Shown here: positions 47,783 through 58,764 of the stretch, piece after piece
How positions within the stretch are numbered: position 1 is the first letter of the stretch
Layout: each line of letters begins with the position of its first letter
Source of the DNA: Liopterus haemorrhoidalis
Lineage: Eukaryota > Arthropoda > Insecta > Coleoptera > Dytiscidae
Reading direction: 5' to 3'
DNA length: 64,000 bases
NCBI GenBank assembly: GCA_963971575.1
Contig: OZ020616.1
Coordinates: 19,603,535-19,667,534, forward strand
Made by a program: the position numbers and the translations under genes
Notes under the pieces: generated by a model
What the model saw: the letters and a program-made list of their open reading frames with translations, nothing else
Told to the model about the DNA's origin: nothing
Databases searched by the model: none

Positions 47783-48120
47783 TACATAAAATCCCTGAGG
47801 TGTCTGTCAGATGTCCTTCCAAAGGTTTTTTGCGTACTTCTCGGTGACCTAGAACGTTAAAATTTGGCATGTGGTTTCCTGGGAACATTCTTAAGATGAG
47901 AAAAAACCTAGAAAATCCAAAAAGGGGGAGAGCCTGCGACCCAAAAATGTTCCCATGTTATCTTAATGGGACAATAAATGAATGTTCGATTGCGTTGAAA
48001 TTCAATATGTGGGGGTACTTAAAACTCCCAAACACGACTCTGTCATTAGTTTTCCAAAATTTTGATTATCTACTCCAAATTCGGTATCCGAATGATAGAA
48101 GAAATTTCTAAATCGTTTTT
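47783..48120. other. spacer, possible older repeat related to family R
   Basis: The stretch includes tgacctagaacgttaaaatt tggcatg-type text, in the same style as family R (cctagagagttgaaatttgg), but it is not an alignable copy. The 80-codon frame at 47869-48111 has no recognised domain. Confidence 0.35.
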
Positions 48121-48167
48121 AGGGTTTTGTAGGTATGACCAAAAAACCCTTATACCGTCATTTTGTC

Positions 48168-48225
<58 letters not shown>
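48168..48225. repeat. (CTGT)n microsatellite
   Basis: About 14 uninterrupted units. Copy 1 has only about five. Confidence 0.95.
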
Positions 48226-48711
48226 TCGGTAAAAATTGTAGCCAAACGGCTAAACCTAGAGAGTTGAAATTTGGCATGCTTATACAACTCTTTGACCCGC
48301 ACATAGGAAAAATACTAAAACATTTAAAAAACATATCCCCCTAAAAATATAAACAAATATGTGCTCATCGAAAAAAAAAATATTTTTTTTAAATTCTGAG
48401 TAGGGTATCAAATTAAAGCCCTTAGTACGTGGATTAACGATCAAAATTTTATTTTTGCAAAATAAATTATTTTGACGCTATTTTTGCCAAAATTGTGCAA
48501 AAAAATTTTTGTCCCACACCCTGTAGCTCAGATGGTTTAAAGTAAAAATCTGAAAAAATTCTAAGTAATGTACATTGGTGTGAACCGGAATAGTACAACA
48601 GGAATTTTTGATCAGATTATGTTTTCGGAAAATAACGCATTTTTTGTGATTTTTGGTTGACGATGCATATAGCTTATACTCATATAACACGCTGAGTTGT
48701 TAAGCGTGTGG

Positions 48712-48776
48712 TGGTCTAGAGGCTATGTTGCGCGCCAACTATACAGATTTGTTATACACGACGCAGGTTCGTTCCT
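48712..48776 (+). other. tRNA-like pol III boxes in repeat R copy 2
   Basis: TGGTCTAGAGG at 48712-48722 fits the A box consensus exactly, and GGTTCGTTCCT at 48766-48776 matches the B box nearly. The spacing of about 54 bases is longer than in a plain tRNA, as in intron-bearing or SINE forms. A convincing cloverleaf was not drawn. Confidence 0.45.
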
Positions 48777-49301
48777 AGCTTGTCGAGTCAATTTTTTTTT
48801 TGTTTTTTTTTTTTAATTTTTATTTTGTTTAAATTAATTTGTTAAAATTCTAGTTATATTTTAGCAAATTTTGAATTTAATTTTCAAGAGCGTAAATTTA
48901 ATAATCAATTGGAATTATATTTTCATTCTATTAGTCATTTATACGAAACCAGAGAGGCGGAGCGTATGATTTAAGACAACCAATGAAAGCCATAGGCGCA
49001 ATTTTCAAAATCTTAATGAACCTTGTTATATAAAAAAAATACTGCACTTATTTAGAAATCTAAATAATGATATTAGGTATTCGAATTAAAATTAACAAAA
49101 AAATATTTTAACATAAAATTTGTTTTTAAAGCTCTGAGATTAACAGACGATAAATTATTTTAAAAAGATCGTTCATTTTGCCGTGGTTACTACAAAGCAA
49201 AATTTGTCCTACACAATCAGCATGCCGCCTTCACTTATTATATACCTGCAAAACCCTGCAATGTGTGAAAATTCACACTTCACATCAATTTTTTACTTTT
49301 G

Positions 49302-51139
49302 TAGTAGTAGTAATAATCTTTATTCATGCCTTTCGGCTTCGAATTAAGTACATTTCATACATACATTTTTTCCAAACCCATTAATTGCATAATAATCAAA
49401 ACTCACAAAAATTCATAGAAAGAAAAAAAAAAAAAAACAAAATAAAAAAATAATATAATATATATATATATGGATATTTAAACAAAAAATCCAAAAAAAT
49501 CAGAAAATGTCACATTGCTTATATTGCATCAGTCTTTTGGCTGCTGGGCGTGAGTTTCTCTTCTATTCTTCACCTTCCTCATCCATTTTATACCACTTCC
49601 GGATTCCCCAAGTACCTTTTCCAGTCGCCCTGGATCTTCCCCTATTCCCGGGCAGCGTCGCAAGTGGTAGAGAATTTCTGGCTGTTCCCCGCATGTCCTA
49701 CATTTCCTTTCTTCCTCTCTCTTCCAGAATTGGTTCGCTGCTGCCTCATTCCCGCATCTGAACCTTGCTATGAGATTCTGATGTTTGTTAGTTTTGATCA
49801 GGTACTCTGGTAAGGTTGTTCTTTGTATCCTATAGTAGTATTTGTTGTACCTCGTTGTGTCGATCCTGTTTTGTCGCTCTTGGTCTTGAATTTCTCTGTC
49901 TCTTTCCGCCAGCATCTGCAGGAAATCCTCTCGTTCTTCCTGCATCGTCTTTATTTCTTCTAATCCATATCCGTTCCTCTCGTAGTATTTCCTTCTCTCA
50001 GTGCCCCAATTTGTTTGGCTATTTCTTTCCCTTTCTTTTCGGCAATCTTCTAGGATTTTATTACTACTTAATCTTATTCTCTGTTCATATTTTGCGGCTC
50101 TGACTCCGGTGTTTATTCTAATTTTGTCCCTCTTTGTTTCGGCCATCACTATGTAGCTAGGGGTCTGCCTGTCTAGTTGTAGCGTCCACTTAATGTATAT
50201 TTCCTGTGTTCTTTCTATCTCTTCATGTTATCTCCACCCCCATATCTCTGATCCGTAAAGGAGAATTCCCGTTACTAACTTGTCATATAGGAACATCCTC
50301 TTCTGGAAATCCGTTCTAAATTTCTTTTCTCCTACACTCCAAACTTGACCCATAGCGTTCCTTGCTTTTTTCTGTCTGTCTTTAATATGTTTTGAATCTC
50401 CATTGTTTTTTTGAAAAATATAACCCAGATATTTGATTTCCTTTACTTGCTCCAATTCGTTTTCTCCCCATTTCCATTCTTCTTTCTCTTCCCTACCTCC
50501 TCCTTTTCTGAACTCTATTACCTTTGATTTTTCCGAACTCAGTCTCATGTTCTTACTCTCCAAGTACCTTTTAAACCTTTTGAGCACGTCTTTCAGTTCA
50601 GCTGCACTTCTGGCTATTAGCACCATGTCGTCAGCGTACGCTAAAGACCACACCTTTGTGCTTCCTACTTTTGTACCTCCCGCCTGCCACTTTTTTAACA
50701 CATCTTCCAGGTCTGACATGTAGATCGAGAACAGTATAGGACTTAATGGGCATCCTTGCCTTAATCCCTTTTCTGTCCAAAATACAGTGCTCATTTCACT
50801 TTCCGCTTTTATTTTGTTGCTTGTTTCTCTATAGATCTCTCTTATTTTGTTTATTATTTGCAGTTCTATTCCCTTCTTCTTCATCAAGTCCCATAACTGT
50901 TCCCTGTCTACTAAGTCGAACGCGGCTTTCAGATCTACAAAAAACGCGTATAGCTTCCCTTTTTCTTTTCTTATCTCTTGGTCTATAATACATTTCAAGA
51001 TGTAAATATTGTCTAGGGTACTTCTTCCTTTTCTAAATCCGGCCTGGTTGTCTGGTAGAATCTCTTTTTCGTCTAGGTCTTTTTGGAGGCGTTCTGCTAG
51101 GATTGCGGCGTAGATCTTATAGCTGCTATCTAGTACTAG
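49302..51139 (-). mobile_element. 5'-truncated non-LTR retrotransposon (LINE)
   Basis: Inserted on the minus strand, with a 13-bp target duplication ttttttacttttg at 49289-49301 and 51140-51152. The 3' end of the sense strand is aataaagattattactact, a short TAC-rich tail. The 5' truncation starts in the reverse transcriptase just upstream of its LDSSYKIYA block. It interrupts repeat R copy 2, so it is younger than that copy. Coding quality is high, suggesting a recent insertion. Confidence 0.93.
49529..51139 (-). pseudogene. LINE reverse transcriptase and C-terminal CCHC region, one internal stop
   Basis: One minus frame runs from the truncation point to 49529 with a single TAA at 50230-50228. 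It has AGFRKGRSTLDNIYILK, AFFVDLKAAFDLVDREQLWD (motif A), GLRQGCPLSPILFSIY (motif B), LAYADDMVLIA (motif C, YADD) and KYLGYIFQKNN (thumb). After the stop come a basic, coiled region and CRTCGEQPEILYHLRRC, the CCHC motif common to R1/I/Jockey-like LINEs. The catalytic YADD and both motif A and B are intact. There is no endonuclease domain because of the 5' truncation. Confidence 0.93.
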
Positions 51140-51513
51140 TTTTTTACTTTTGTTTGGATGTTTTTTACTGATAAACACAATCTGATTTTTAGAGTTTCGC
51201 TTGACTATCTGCCCACACTAGTGGTTTTACGAAAGGCTAATTCCGTAGAATTAATGCGGCTGTCTTACAGAGAAATAAGAGTAGGGCGCCTTGCATTTAT
51301 CATATTTTACATTAAATCGCCGTCATCTAAAAAAGCTTAAGAACCACTGGTATATTATATAAAAATATGAGGGGGATATCAAATAAAAGCTATTGACACG
51401 TAGATTAATAATTCCGCCCTAACCCCAGGAAAACGATAATTACTGGCCCGATAACTGTAAAAAAGCTGCACTTAGATAGAAATTGTACTTTATTTTTTCT
51501 GTAATATAATATA

Positions 51514-51847
51514 CTCCCTCTGTCCGAAAATAAGAGCCCCATTTGAAAAATTAGGTTTTCTTATTAATAGGAGTAGAAAAATAAAAAAAGGATGAATTCT
51601 TCTTTGATAAACATATGTTCGACTTGACTTTGAAACGTCAAATAAATAAATTAATAAATAAAATTAAATTAATTGAATAAATTAAGTAATTATGCAAGTA
51701 ATAAAGTTTTGGTTTTTTTGCAATGGTTAGTAAAACTTTTATTTTGTTTGTTTTAATGTCCTTTAATCCCTAGCATTGATCCTTATAACGCTATCTCCAA
51801 TAACACTGTTATATTAAAATGGGACTCTTATTTTCGGACAGAGGGTG
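51514..51847. mobile_element. Stowaway-like TA MITE
   Basis: The left end ctccctctgtccgaaaataa pairs with the right end read backwards, caccctctgtccgaaaataa. TA precedes the left end, while the other side is TT. It is 334 bp and non-coding. The ends look like the plant Stowaway consensus (ctccctccgt). Confidence 0.75.
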
Positions 51848-52599
51848 AATAAGTTATGTTTACGTGACGTGCTCACTTTCCACGTGGAAGCTACCGATAG
51901 AAACGCCACAAAAGGACCCAAATACTAACTGATTACAGCTAACTACATAAACAAAGCGTGCAGTAAAATCGGACCTGACCCGGGTCATGTCCGAGTGTTT
52001 ATAGAGTAGTGTTTATAGGTCCGGACTTATATTATTATTACGTCAACTATTACAAATGATCGTTTATCCGGTGTTAGTTTGTTAAGTGTGCGCAGAAAAA
52101 ATGTCTAATACTAAAATAGATTTTATAGAAAAAGTAATTAATGTCAATTTGCCAGTGTTGTAATACATACAGTTAAAAAAATATCTAGATACAGATACAG
52201 AATTATAAAAAATATCTAGTTACAGATACATGCAAAAAAAATGTATCTAGATACAGCTAGATACTTTTGAAAAAAAAACACTGAAAAATGAAAATACCAT
52301 ATAAAAACATGTTTAAGAAATTCATTTTTATTGAAATACATATAATAGATAACAATTAACAATGCATTATAATTAAACAAACAGTGCATGTTAACTCTTT
52401 GTTGCCGGCAGTCAAAAATAATTTCAAATTAAAAATTATGTACAAGTTTTATAAATGGTACTGTTGAAAGAAAGCTATATATGCAATTATTATTTTATTA
52501 TTTCATCCCTGATTTTAGTTACACCCCCGGTACTTGCAAGTACCGTTAGGCTGTGAAGAGGTTATTTTAGAAGAGAAACGCGATTATATTGTCATGTTA

Positions 52600-53150
52600 T
52601 TTTACGTATTTATTTAATTTTCATTTACATTATGATAATCACAAAAACAATTTTTTCTTATCATTGCAACATAAATGTACTTTGCATGTTGAACAAATAG
52701 AATACGGTCTAGACCAGTGGTTCCCAAACTTTTTGGACCGCGACCCGGTACGAGGTTTTAAAATTTTTCGCGACCCACCTTATGAAAAAAAACATTTATT
52801 TACAAAACAAATTTTATTTTAAAGCAGTAGCTTTATAGTAATAAATAGTAATAAAGAGTATAGTATAGTAATAAAGAGTATAGTATAGTAATAAAGAGCA
52901 CAAATACACACTATTCTAGTGATTAACTGACGTAAAAAAAATAATATGTACAAAAAAAAATTTTTTGTTTTTACAATTTCTCTCGCGACCTGGCAAAATG
53001 TTTCTGCGACCCGGTGCCGGGTCGCGACCCACACTTTGGGAAACGCTGGTCTAGACTGTACTCCATTTGTGCTGCAAATTTCGCAGCGCCCCCTGGTATT
53101 AGTAAATACCACCCAGTGGCAACCCCTGTTGGTGAGCCGTACATCTGCCG
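52600..53150 (-). pseudogene. piggyBac transposase C-terminal Cys-rich region, interrupted
   Basis: Once the hAT-type insert (52715-53048) is ignored, the minus strand reads YSICSTCKVHLCCNDKK, matching the Cys-rich, RING-like C-terminal domain of piggyBac transposases. The insert splits it just ahead of this motif. Confidence 0.65.
52715..53048. mobile_element. hAT-type MITE nested in piggyBac
   Basis: The left end cagtggttcccaaacttttt and the right end read backwards, cagcgtttcccaaagtgt, are inverted repeats. The flanks gtctagac (52707-52714) and gtctagac (53049-53056) are a perfect 8-bp duplication, which is itself palindromic. It is 334 bp. Confidence 0.95.
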
Positions 53151-53185
53151 AAACAGAAAACCCCTTCTTTCTTCTTTTTGTACTG

Positions 53186-53862
53186 TCAGGCTTCGGATTG
53201 CCATTCCTTGACGCTCTTTTGATCGATCATGGCTTTTGGGCTAGCAAGCCTAGAACCATTTGTCTCCGAAATTCTAAGAGCGAATAACATGCAATATGCT
53301 ACCTTTTCGAATAACATGCAATATATTATGTAGGGATTTACAAATGTTATGTCCACAAGCACCCAAAAAATTTTATGCCACCATTTCTTAGATCGTCTGT
53401 TTCGTCCATAACAAACACGTAGTTGGTCAGCATGGTGTACTCCGATTACTCCATAAAACGATTGTAATTCTTTACAATCGCAGGACAAGAAATATTGCTG
53501 ACACTTCCATCTTTCATTTTTCTACTAACTAATGTTGATTCTACTCCATGAAAATTACTGGCAAAATATACTGGTTTTTTATCCATCCATTTGAACACTC
53601 CTATGTCCAAATTTGAGAATCTGTAATCCCAATCTCGTCGTTTGAGACATTTATCTGGCAATAATTTTTTTGTCATATTTTTTCTAGTTTGTTTTATGGT
53701 TCCACAAGCTAACATTTACAGCATACATTTTTAGCTAATTCTTTTGAAAATATTTTATCGAATATTGTATTTTCTTCGTCGCTTTCTTCGCTGTCTTGGT
53801 CACTTTCTTCAATATCGGTATCAATTTTATTGTCAGGAACTATATCCTCCAATAAAGTATTT
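53186..53862 (-). pseudogene. piggyBac transposase, core deleted and frameshifted
   Basis: The minus strand starts with an acidic stretch, DTDIEESDQDSEESDEENTI, at 53737-53862, as in piggyBac N-termini. After a large deletion it continues LACGTIKQTRKNMTKKLLPD, WMDKKPVYFASNFHGVEST and CPAIVKNYNRFM. It then changes frame to VIGVHHADQLR and SKKWWHKIFWVLVDITFVN. The usual GGVDxxDQ motif reads GVHHADQ, so its first Asp, thought to be catalytic, is replaced by His. The first two catalytic Asp regions are deleted. It is inactive. Confidence 0.92.
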
Positions 53863-54230
53863 ACCGTTATAATAATTAATTCAGCTTAGGTTAGAACCCT
53901 TTTTATATCATAGCCAGAATATGACCCCTTTTTCTCCAGCTAAGAGCAAATAAAATAGTTATAATTACAAAAACCATGGTCCAAAATAACTTAAGAATTG
54001 ATATTTGATGATACCATGAGCGCAATATTACAAAAATAATAATAAATTATTAAATAATAAAACAGAGTACAAAAAGTATTTGTTTTATTTCATCATAAAC
54101 TTGGGCAGTATTTATAATTTGACAACCTGTCGGTACTTGGCAGTACCAGTTGCAAAAAACCTCAAAGTTTCTATAATATATGTATAATTTTTTTTTTTTT
54201 TTTATTCACGGTAAGTAAGAACTTGAAAAT

Positions 54231-55759
54231 TAGTGATGGGCGCGGGCCGTGAAATTTCCGTGTCACTTCGTGACACGGCCGTTCACGGTAAAATCGTGAG
54301 TGAACGTGATTAATATTTTTCTTTCGTGCGTAATTGTGCGTGATTTGAAATTTGTCGTGACACGTCGTGCGTGCAATCACGGCGTGTCACGACTCACGAA
54401 GTTTAAATTTTAGTAAATAGAAGGAATAAGAAGAAAGAATTGTCTATTTTGTATCATTATCTATGCTGGCTTTTGTATCTCCATCTACGACGAAGCAACA
54501 TATCTCCGTTGTATGCAGGTGTTGGACTTAGTGTTTGTTTAATTTTGAATAAATCTGACTGGATATGGATAATTTAACAATCTCACTCTAACTAGTTTGC
54601 GCTTTTTCTCTAACCAGTTGGATTTGATGGGATCATACGGAACATTAACCAATATTCTTCTTAGAAAAATTTCTTCATAAGTTATCTTTTCATTTAAGTA
54701 TCCGTTTCTTAAAATAAATTGAGCCCTGCAATTCCGTAGATTTTTCTGTGGTTGCAGATAAATTATCATTTAAATCGTGCATATGCGGATAAAATATCAT
54801 ATCAGCTAATCCGAAATAAGCGCATGAACATAAAAATCTTCGGTTAGACGCCTCTTCCCACGTAAGGTTTAGAACCCCAAAAATGTATCGCTGGCATTTG
54901 TATTTTGCTTATGGCAAGAGTGAAATAATGATACGATACGGAAATTTTTACTTTTTACTCTTCCCATAAAGACCTATTTTTCGCTTACTTATATAGTTAA
55001 ATATAGTAGAGTTTATATTACAATCGTAGATACAACTATTTATTTGGATTTATTGCCAATTTATCAACTGAAAAATAATTCTTTAACGTGTCGTCTTATT
55101 TTGCATTTTTTGAAATATTAGTAAAAATTAACCACGGTAATTTGCCACATTTAATAACATATGAAGCTCATATCAAATTAAAAAAAAAAAACAAAATTAT
55201 CTTAAATTTCTTGAAGTCGTCATATAACTTTCATCTTTTAATAATTGGATGAACTTAAGAATTTAGTTTTATTATTAAGAATTCATTTTTTTAAATTTGC
55301 TGATTTTATAGGTCTTTCCTTGTTATTTATTGGTCATAAATGTGATAAATTAATCTGTTTAATTATTTCTAAATATCATCATATAATATATTTTGGAAGT
55401 GTTGGCATGTATGTTCTATTCGCCTTCTGGTGTATCTTCATTTTTCCGGTAACGCGGAGAAATGAAAATGAAAGAAATATAATTCTTTTGTATACCTACA
55501 TAACACTCGTTTCTTAGTAACAAAATGTAGGGACGGGCGTGGGTTGGCCATTCTTACGTGAAAAAATGAACGCGTGAGTCACGATTCACGCGTGAGTCAC
55601 GATCCACGCGTGAGTCACGATCCACGCGTAAGTCACGAAGCACGCGTGCGTGACCGTGATATTATAAAATTATGATTTCGTGTGCGTGCGTGTAATTTTG
55701 AATCTGGCTTCGTGAGCGTGCGTGATCGTGACAAAATTTTATTCACGCGCCCAACACTA
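54231..55759. mobile_element. hAT-type element nested in piggyBac, cacgcgtgag repeats
   Basis: The left end tagtgatgggcgcg and the right end read backwards, tagtgttgggcgcg, are inverted repeats. Flanks ttgaaaat (54223-54230) and atgcaaat (55760-55767) agree at 6 of 8. Both termini hold many cgtga/tcacg blocks, including a tandem array on the right. Two frames inside (54539-54769 minus, 55245-55517 plus) have no recognised domain. Confidence 0.82.
55562..55648. repeat. tandem repeat of cacgcgtgagtcacgat
   Basis: A unit of about 20-22 bp, cgcgtgagtcacgatccacg, is repeated about four times near the right end of the host element, with mirrored cgtgacacg copies at the left end (54250-54390). Confidence 0.85.
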
Positions 55760-57100
55760 ATGCAAATGCATACTAACCAATAGTTATACTTACATTTTTT
55801 TCAATATTTTCCCCAAAATTTGTATAAAAACAACAGCTATTGCAATCACTATGAAACCGCTTATTACATTTAAGAATAAAGCACGGGATCCCCGAGAACA
55901 TAACTTTGCTAGCTTTATTTTCTGACGTATCTTATAGTACACAATGGTACTTTGATATACCATCGGGCAAAAACAATAGTTCTTATTATACATAAAAAGT
56001 AACGGGCGAAAATCAACTGGGTACTTATAAATACCGTCAGTCAACAAAGGGTTAATCAGTATTATGCAGGCTGTTCGAAAATGACCGTGGTGTCACAAAA
56101 AGCCCACTAATTCAAGGTAAAACACTATTCTACAGATTAATTTTTATTAAATAACGTATGTATTATGTTAATCATATGTACTAACATATAAAACTAATAT
56201 TAGTCTTATAGATACGCAGCTATGTTCTTGTTAAGGGAATGTTCCTTTCAATCAAATTTTAGCCCTAATTTTTGATCACTAATAAAAAATTACTGATAAG
56301 AAATATGTGATTATTATTTTATGTACATACAAATTTAATTTACAAACAAAATTTCAGTTGACATTCTGATGCTTACAAATTAAATTTATATGAAATATCA
56401 AAAAAATAATGTTTTTCTACGTCCTTCAACAAACACACCTACTTACCTTACTGATTTCAATTAGGAAATGAACTTAATATCCACACTAGCATGGCCGGCC
56501 CTTGGGCGAGGCACAGTAGAGATAAGCCTCAAGAGATGGAATGCCTCAAAAAATTATCAAAGTGTACTTTAAATCACTGAATACTTTTGAAGGGCCTTAA
56601 TTTGTCTTGTCCAAGGCCTCACAAAATCACAGACCATTCTCAAACCACTTGTGTGGATATAATTTTCATACCTACGTTTTGAGTAAATTGGTCATCAAAT
56701 AGCAACAATATTTATTAAAAAATTTAGTTTTCGTTAATAATGACCCATTTTCCTTAAGTATTGCATATAATACCTACTATTTTTACGGCCGTTCAAAAGC
56801 TATGAAAAACAAGTGAGAATAACATTTTTTTGACATTCCACAAAAATTTTATATGTAAATATCAAAATTTCAGATTGAATTTTGCTTAAGACAAAAATAA
56901 AATATTCAAAATGACAATTTATAATTAATAAACCATTATATCAGCTCGGTATCACGGTGTAAAAATAAAGTAACAAGCAAAGTATCGGAGACACAGATAC
57001 AAGAAACTTAAATTTAAATATCTAGATACAGATACAGATACGATACATATTTCGAAAAGTATCTAGTTGTAACTAGATACATTACAACACTGCAATTTGC

Positions 57101-57365
57101 CAATGATCGCACCTTCAATTTATTTTTAAATATTGTTCTAATTTATGACAGTTATTACTTAGTGTATGCCTCGTAATTTGCCCCACCTCTTGAGAAAAAA
57201 AAAAGTTCTCGGGCGCACATGTTCCATTTAAAAAACGTTTGTTTCAAAATATATCCACAATGAAGCCTTTAAAAAAGTTTTGAGTTTGTCGTAATATTTC
57301 CTGTAAAAAATAATCAAACTTTGTTCATTTAATCGAATCTGTATTTATAAAATAATAATAAACAA
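57101..57365. other. spacer, nothing recognised
   Basis: AT-rich, with no frame or repeat pair. Confidence 0.5.
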
Positions 57366-58202
57366 CCCAGCAAACATTGAACTAACGGCCGAACGCCGGC
57401 AAACTGCTTTTACGCTGGTACATTGCTGGCACCAGAAGTAAGTGCAACGCCAGTATTAATAATGTACTTCACATTTGTATTTCGCACTCTGCCTATACGA
57501 AGTACTTTACCAGCATTTTATAAGCATTCCTTATTTGTATTAATCCAAGGTTATTTCTAGCGGGCCAGTGCTTATGGTTATAACTTTTTTTGAATGTAAT
57601 AATTTGAAAAGTCTGACCGTTCTTAGTCATAAAACACCCTAATGGCGTGGCCTTCGAGGGTCGGTACAAGTGATATTCTGTGAGTTCAAGTTGGTACGTG
57701 TTGGTGAACAGTTTTTAAAAACTGATGTGTAAACTCTAAGATGTGTATTGATTGTGAGCATTATACAGTTTTTTATTGTGATTTGTGTGTGTTTTGTTAG
57801 ATTTAAGGACGTAGTTTACACAAACTATTTCATATTAAATTGTTTAATTTTTAGTTTAGTTCAATCATAGTTTTTTCATGTAATAAAATTTTCAATTATT
57901 AATAAATCTGATACAAGATTATAAATATGTCATTTAAAAAATATAATTTGTCATATTTCATTTTGAATAGTGACATCTTAAATATTTTGTAAATATAATA
58001 CTAACCTAAAATAATACAAACTTAATCCAAAACTGTAAAGCTTTTTTTACAATATAACCAAGTTTCTAAAAGTCAGTAATACACTATAAAAATCACCAAA
58101 ATAACCAGATCTAGTTTGTTCTTACAAAAGTGAACAGCTTATAGCATTAATGCTTATAAAATTTGTTTATTGAATTTATTTTAACAAGTATGATTTCTTT
58201 AG

Positions 58203-58335
58203 GTTGGCACTCTTCAAGTCAGGGGGAAAAGATGTGGTAGATAATACAAGACGAATATTGGCGAAAATTATTAGTCACCCCTTATCTTTAGGATGAAATT
58301 GGTTTGACCGAAATGGCAGAAAACCATTTTCTTAA
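58203..58335 (+). pseudogene. DUF4806-like exon
   Basis: After tgatttctttag (AG at 58201-58202) the frame reads LALFKSGGKDVVDNTRRILA, KIISHPLSLG, a TGA at 58293, then NWFDRNGRKPFS and a stop. The pattern GG-x-x-x-x-D-N-x-R-R-I-L-x-K-I/L, then N-W-x-G/D-x-x-G-K/R-x-x-F, matches the arthropod DUF4806 domain as I know it, often found in multigene or transposon-linked proteins. Its function is unknown. The internal stop makes this copy a pseudogene. The upstream exons were not identified. Confidence 0.55.
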
Positions 58336-58461
58336 AATTCTTCATTAAATTAATAAATTAAAGAAACTAATTCCTGTTATTCCTGAAATTATATTTATTT
58401 AATATTTATAAATAAATCAATAAATTATAACTGTTAATTCAATTTACAATCGGCTAGTTTT

Positions 58462-58607
58462 ACCATCGTTGAATAAATTTATTTAACAACTTAAGCTAAC
58501 AATATCGCATCATTCTATTGACAGCAATGTTAATTTCTTCATTAATAGTTTAAAACCGATGCGATATTGTCAACTTTACTTGTTAAATAAATTTATTCAA
58601 CGATGGT
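58462..58607. repeat. hairpin, 50-bp arms
   Basis: The left arm begins accatcgttgaataaattt and the right arm is its inverse (ending cgatggt at 58607). The arms share aatatcgcatc at their inner ends. The loop is about 45 bases. It may be an independent MITE inside the larger element. Confidence 0.8.
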
Positions 58608-58764
58608 GAAAATGGCCAAATGAGTATTTATTTTGCACCTAACCATTAATTTATTTTAATACTGGGTAAGTACACATATATTACATTTGAAACACTAGAG
58701 AGTGGGTATAATATAAGCACTAGTCTGTCAGAAATAAATCTTGCAACTAATGCGATTATTTTGC

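Larger units (their letters stand above)
48121..49294 (+). repeat. dispersed repeat family R, copy 2
   Basis: Aligns with 37526-38714 from agggttttgtaggtatgacc to the last ttcacacttcacatcaattt. The right end read backwards, agggttttgcaggtat (49243-49258), mirrors the left end. It has a longer (CTGT)n tract (48168-48225) and a different tRNA-like segment at the same internal position. Its 3' end is cut by the LINE insertion at 49289-49302. Confidence 0.75.
52395..56051 (-). mobile_element. piggyBac-type element with transposase relic
   Basis: TTAA lies on both sides (52391-52394, 56052-56055). The left end ctctttgttgccggcagtca and the right end read backwards, ccctttgttgactgacggta, are inverted repeats. 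Three palindromic copies of ggtacttgcaagtacc-like text (52530, 54132, 56019) lie inside. The transposase remnant is on the minus strand. It contains two further hAT-type insertions. Confidence 0.95.
52153..57092 (+). mobile_element. hAT-type element (copy C), host of a piggyBac insertion
   Basis: The left end cagtgttgtaat and right end attacaacactg are inverted repeats. The flanks caatttgc (52145-52152) and caatttgc (57093-57100) are a perfect 8-bp duplication. It is homologous to copies A and B with the same tatctagatacagatac subterminal blocks. A piggyBac-type element (52395-56051) accounts for 3.66 kb of its 4.94 kb. Confidence 0.95.

Noticed and set aside
48712..48776. A true tRNA gene at the A and B boxes
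   Set aside because: The boxes are good, but I could not pair an acceptor stem and anticodon arm with normal spacing. It is kept as tRNA-like only.
49550..50988. Several plus-strand open frames over the LINE
   Set aside because: They lie opposite the reverse transcriptase frame, which has clear YADD, GLRQGCPLSP and CCHC motifs. The plus frames are antisense shadows.
51190..51350. Possible hAT MITE with agtggtttta and a right-hand aaccactgg
   Set aside because: Only about ten bases match and no duplication was found.
55245..55517. 90-codon hydrophobic frame that looks like a membrane protein
   Set aside because: T-rich sequence inside a non-autonomous element produces Phe/Ile/Leu-rich frames by chance. 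There is no splice or family support.
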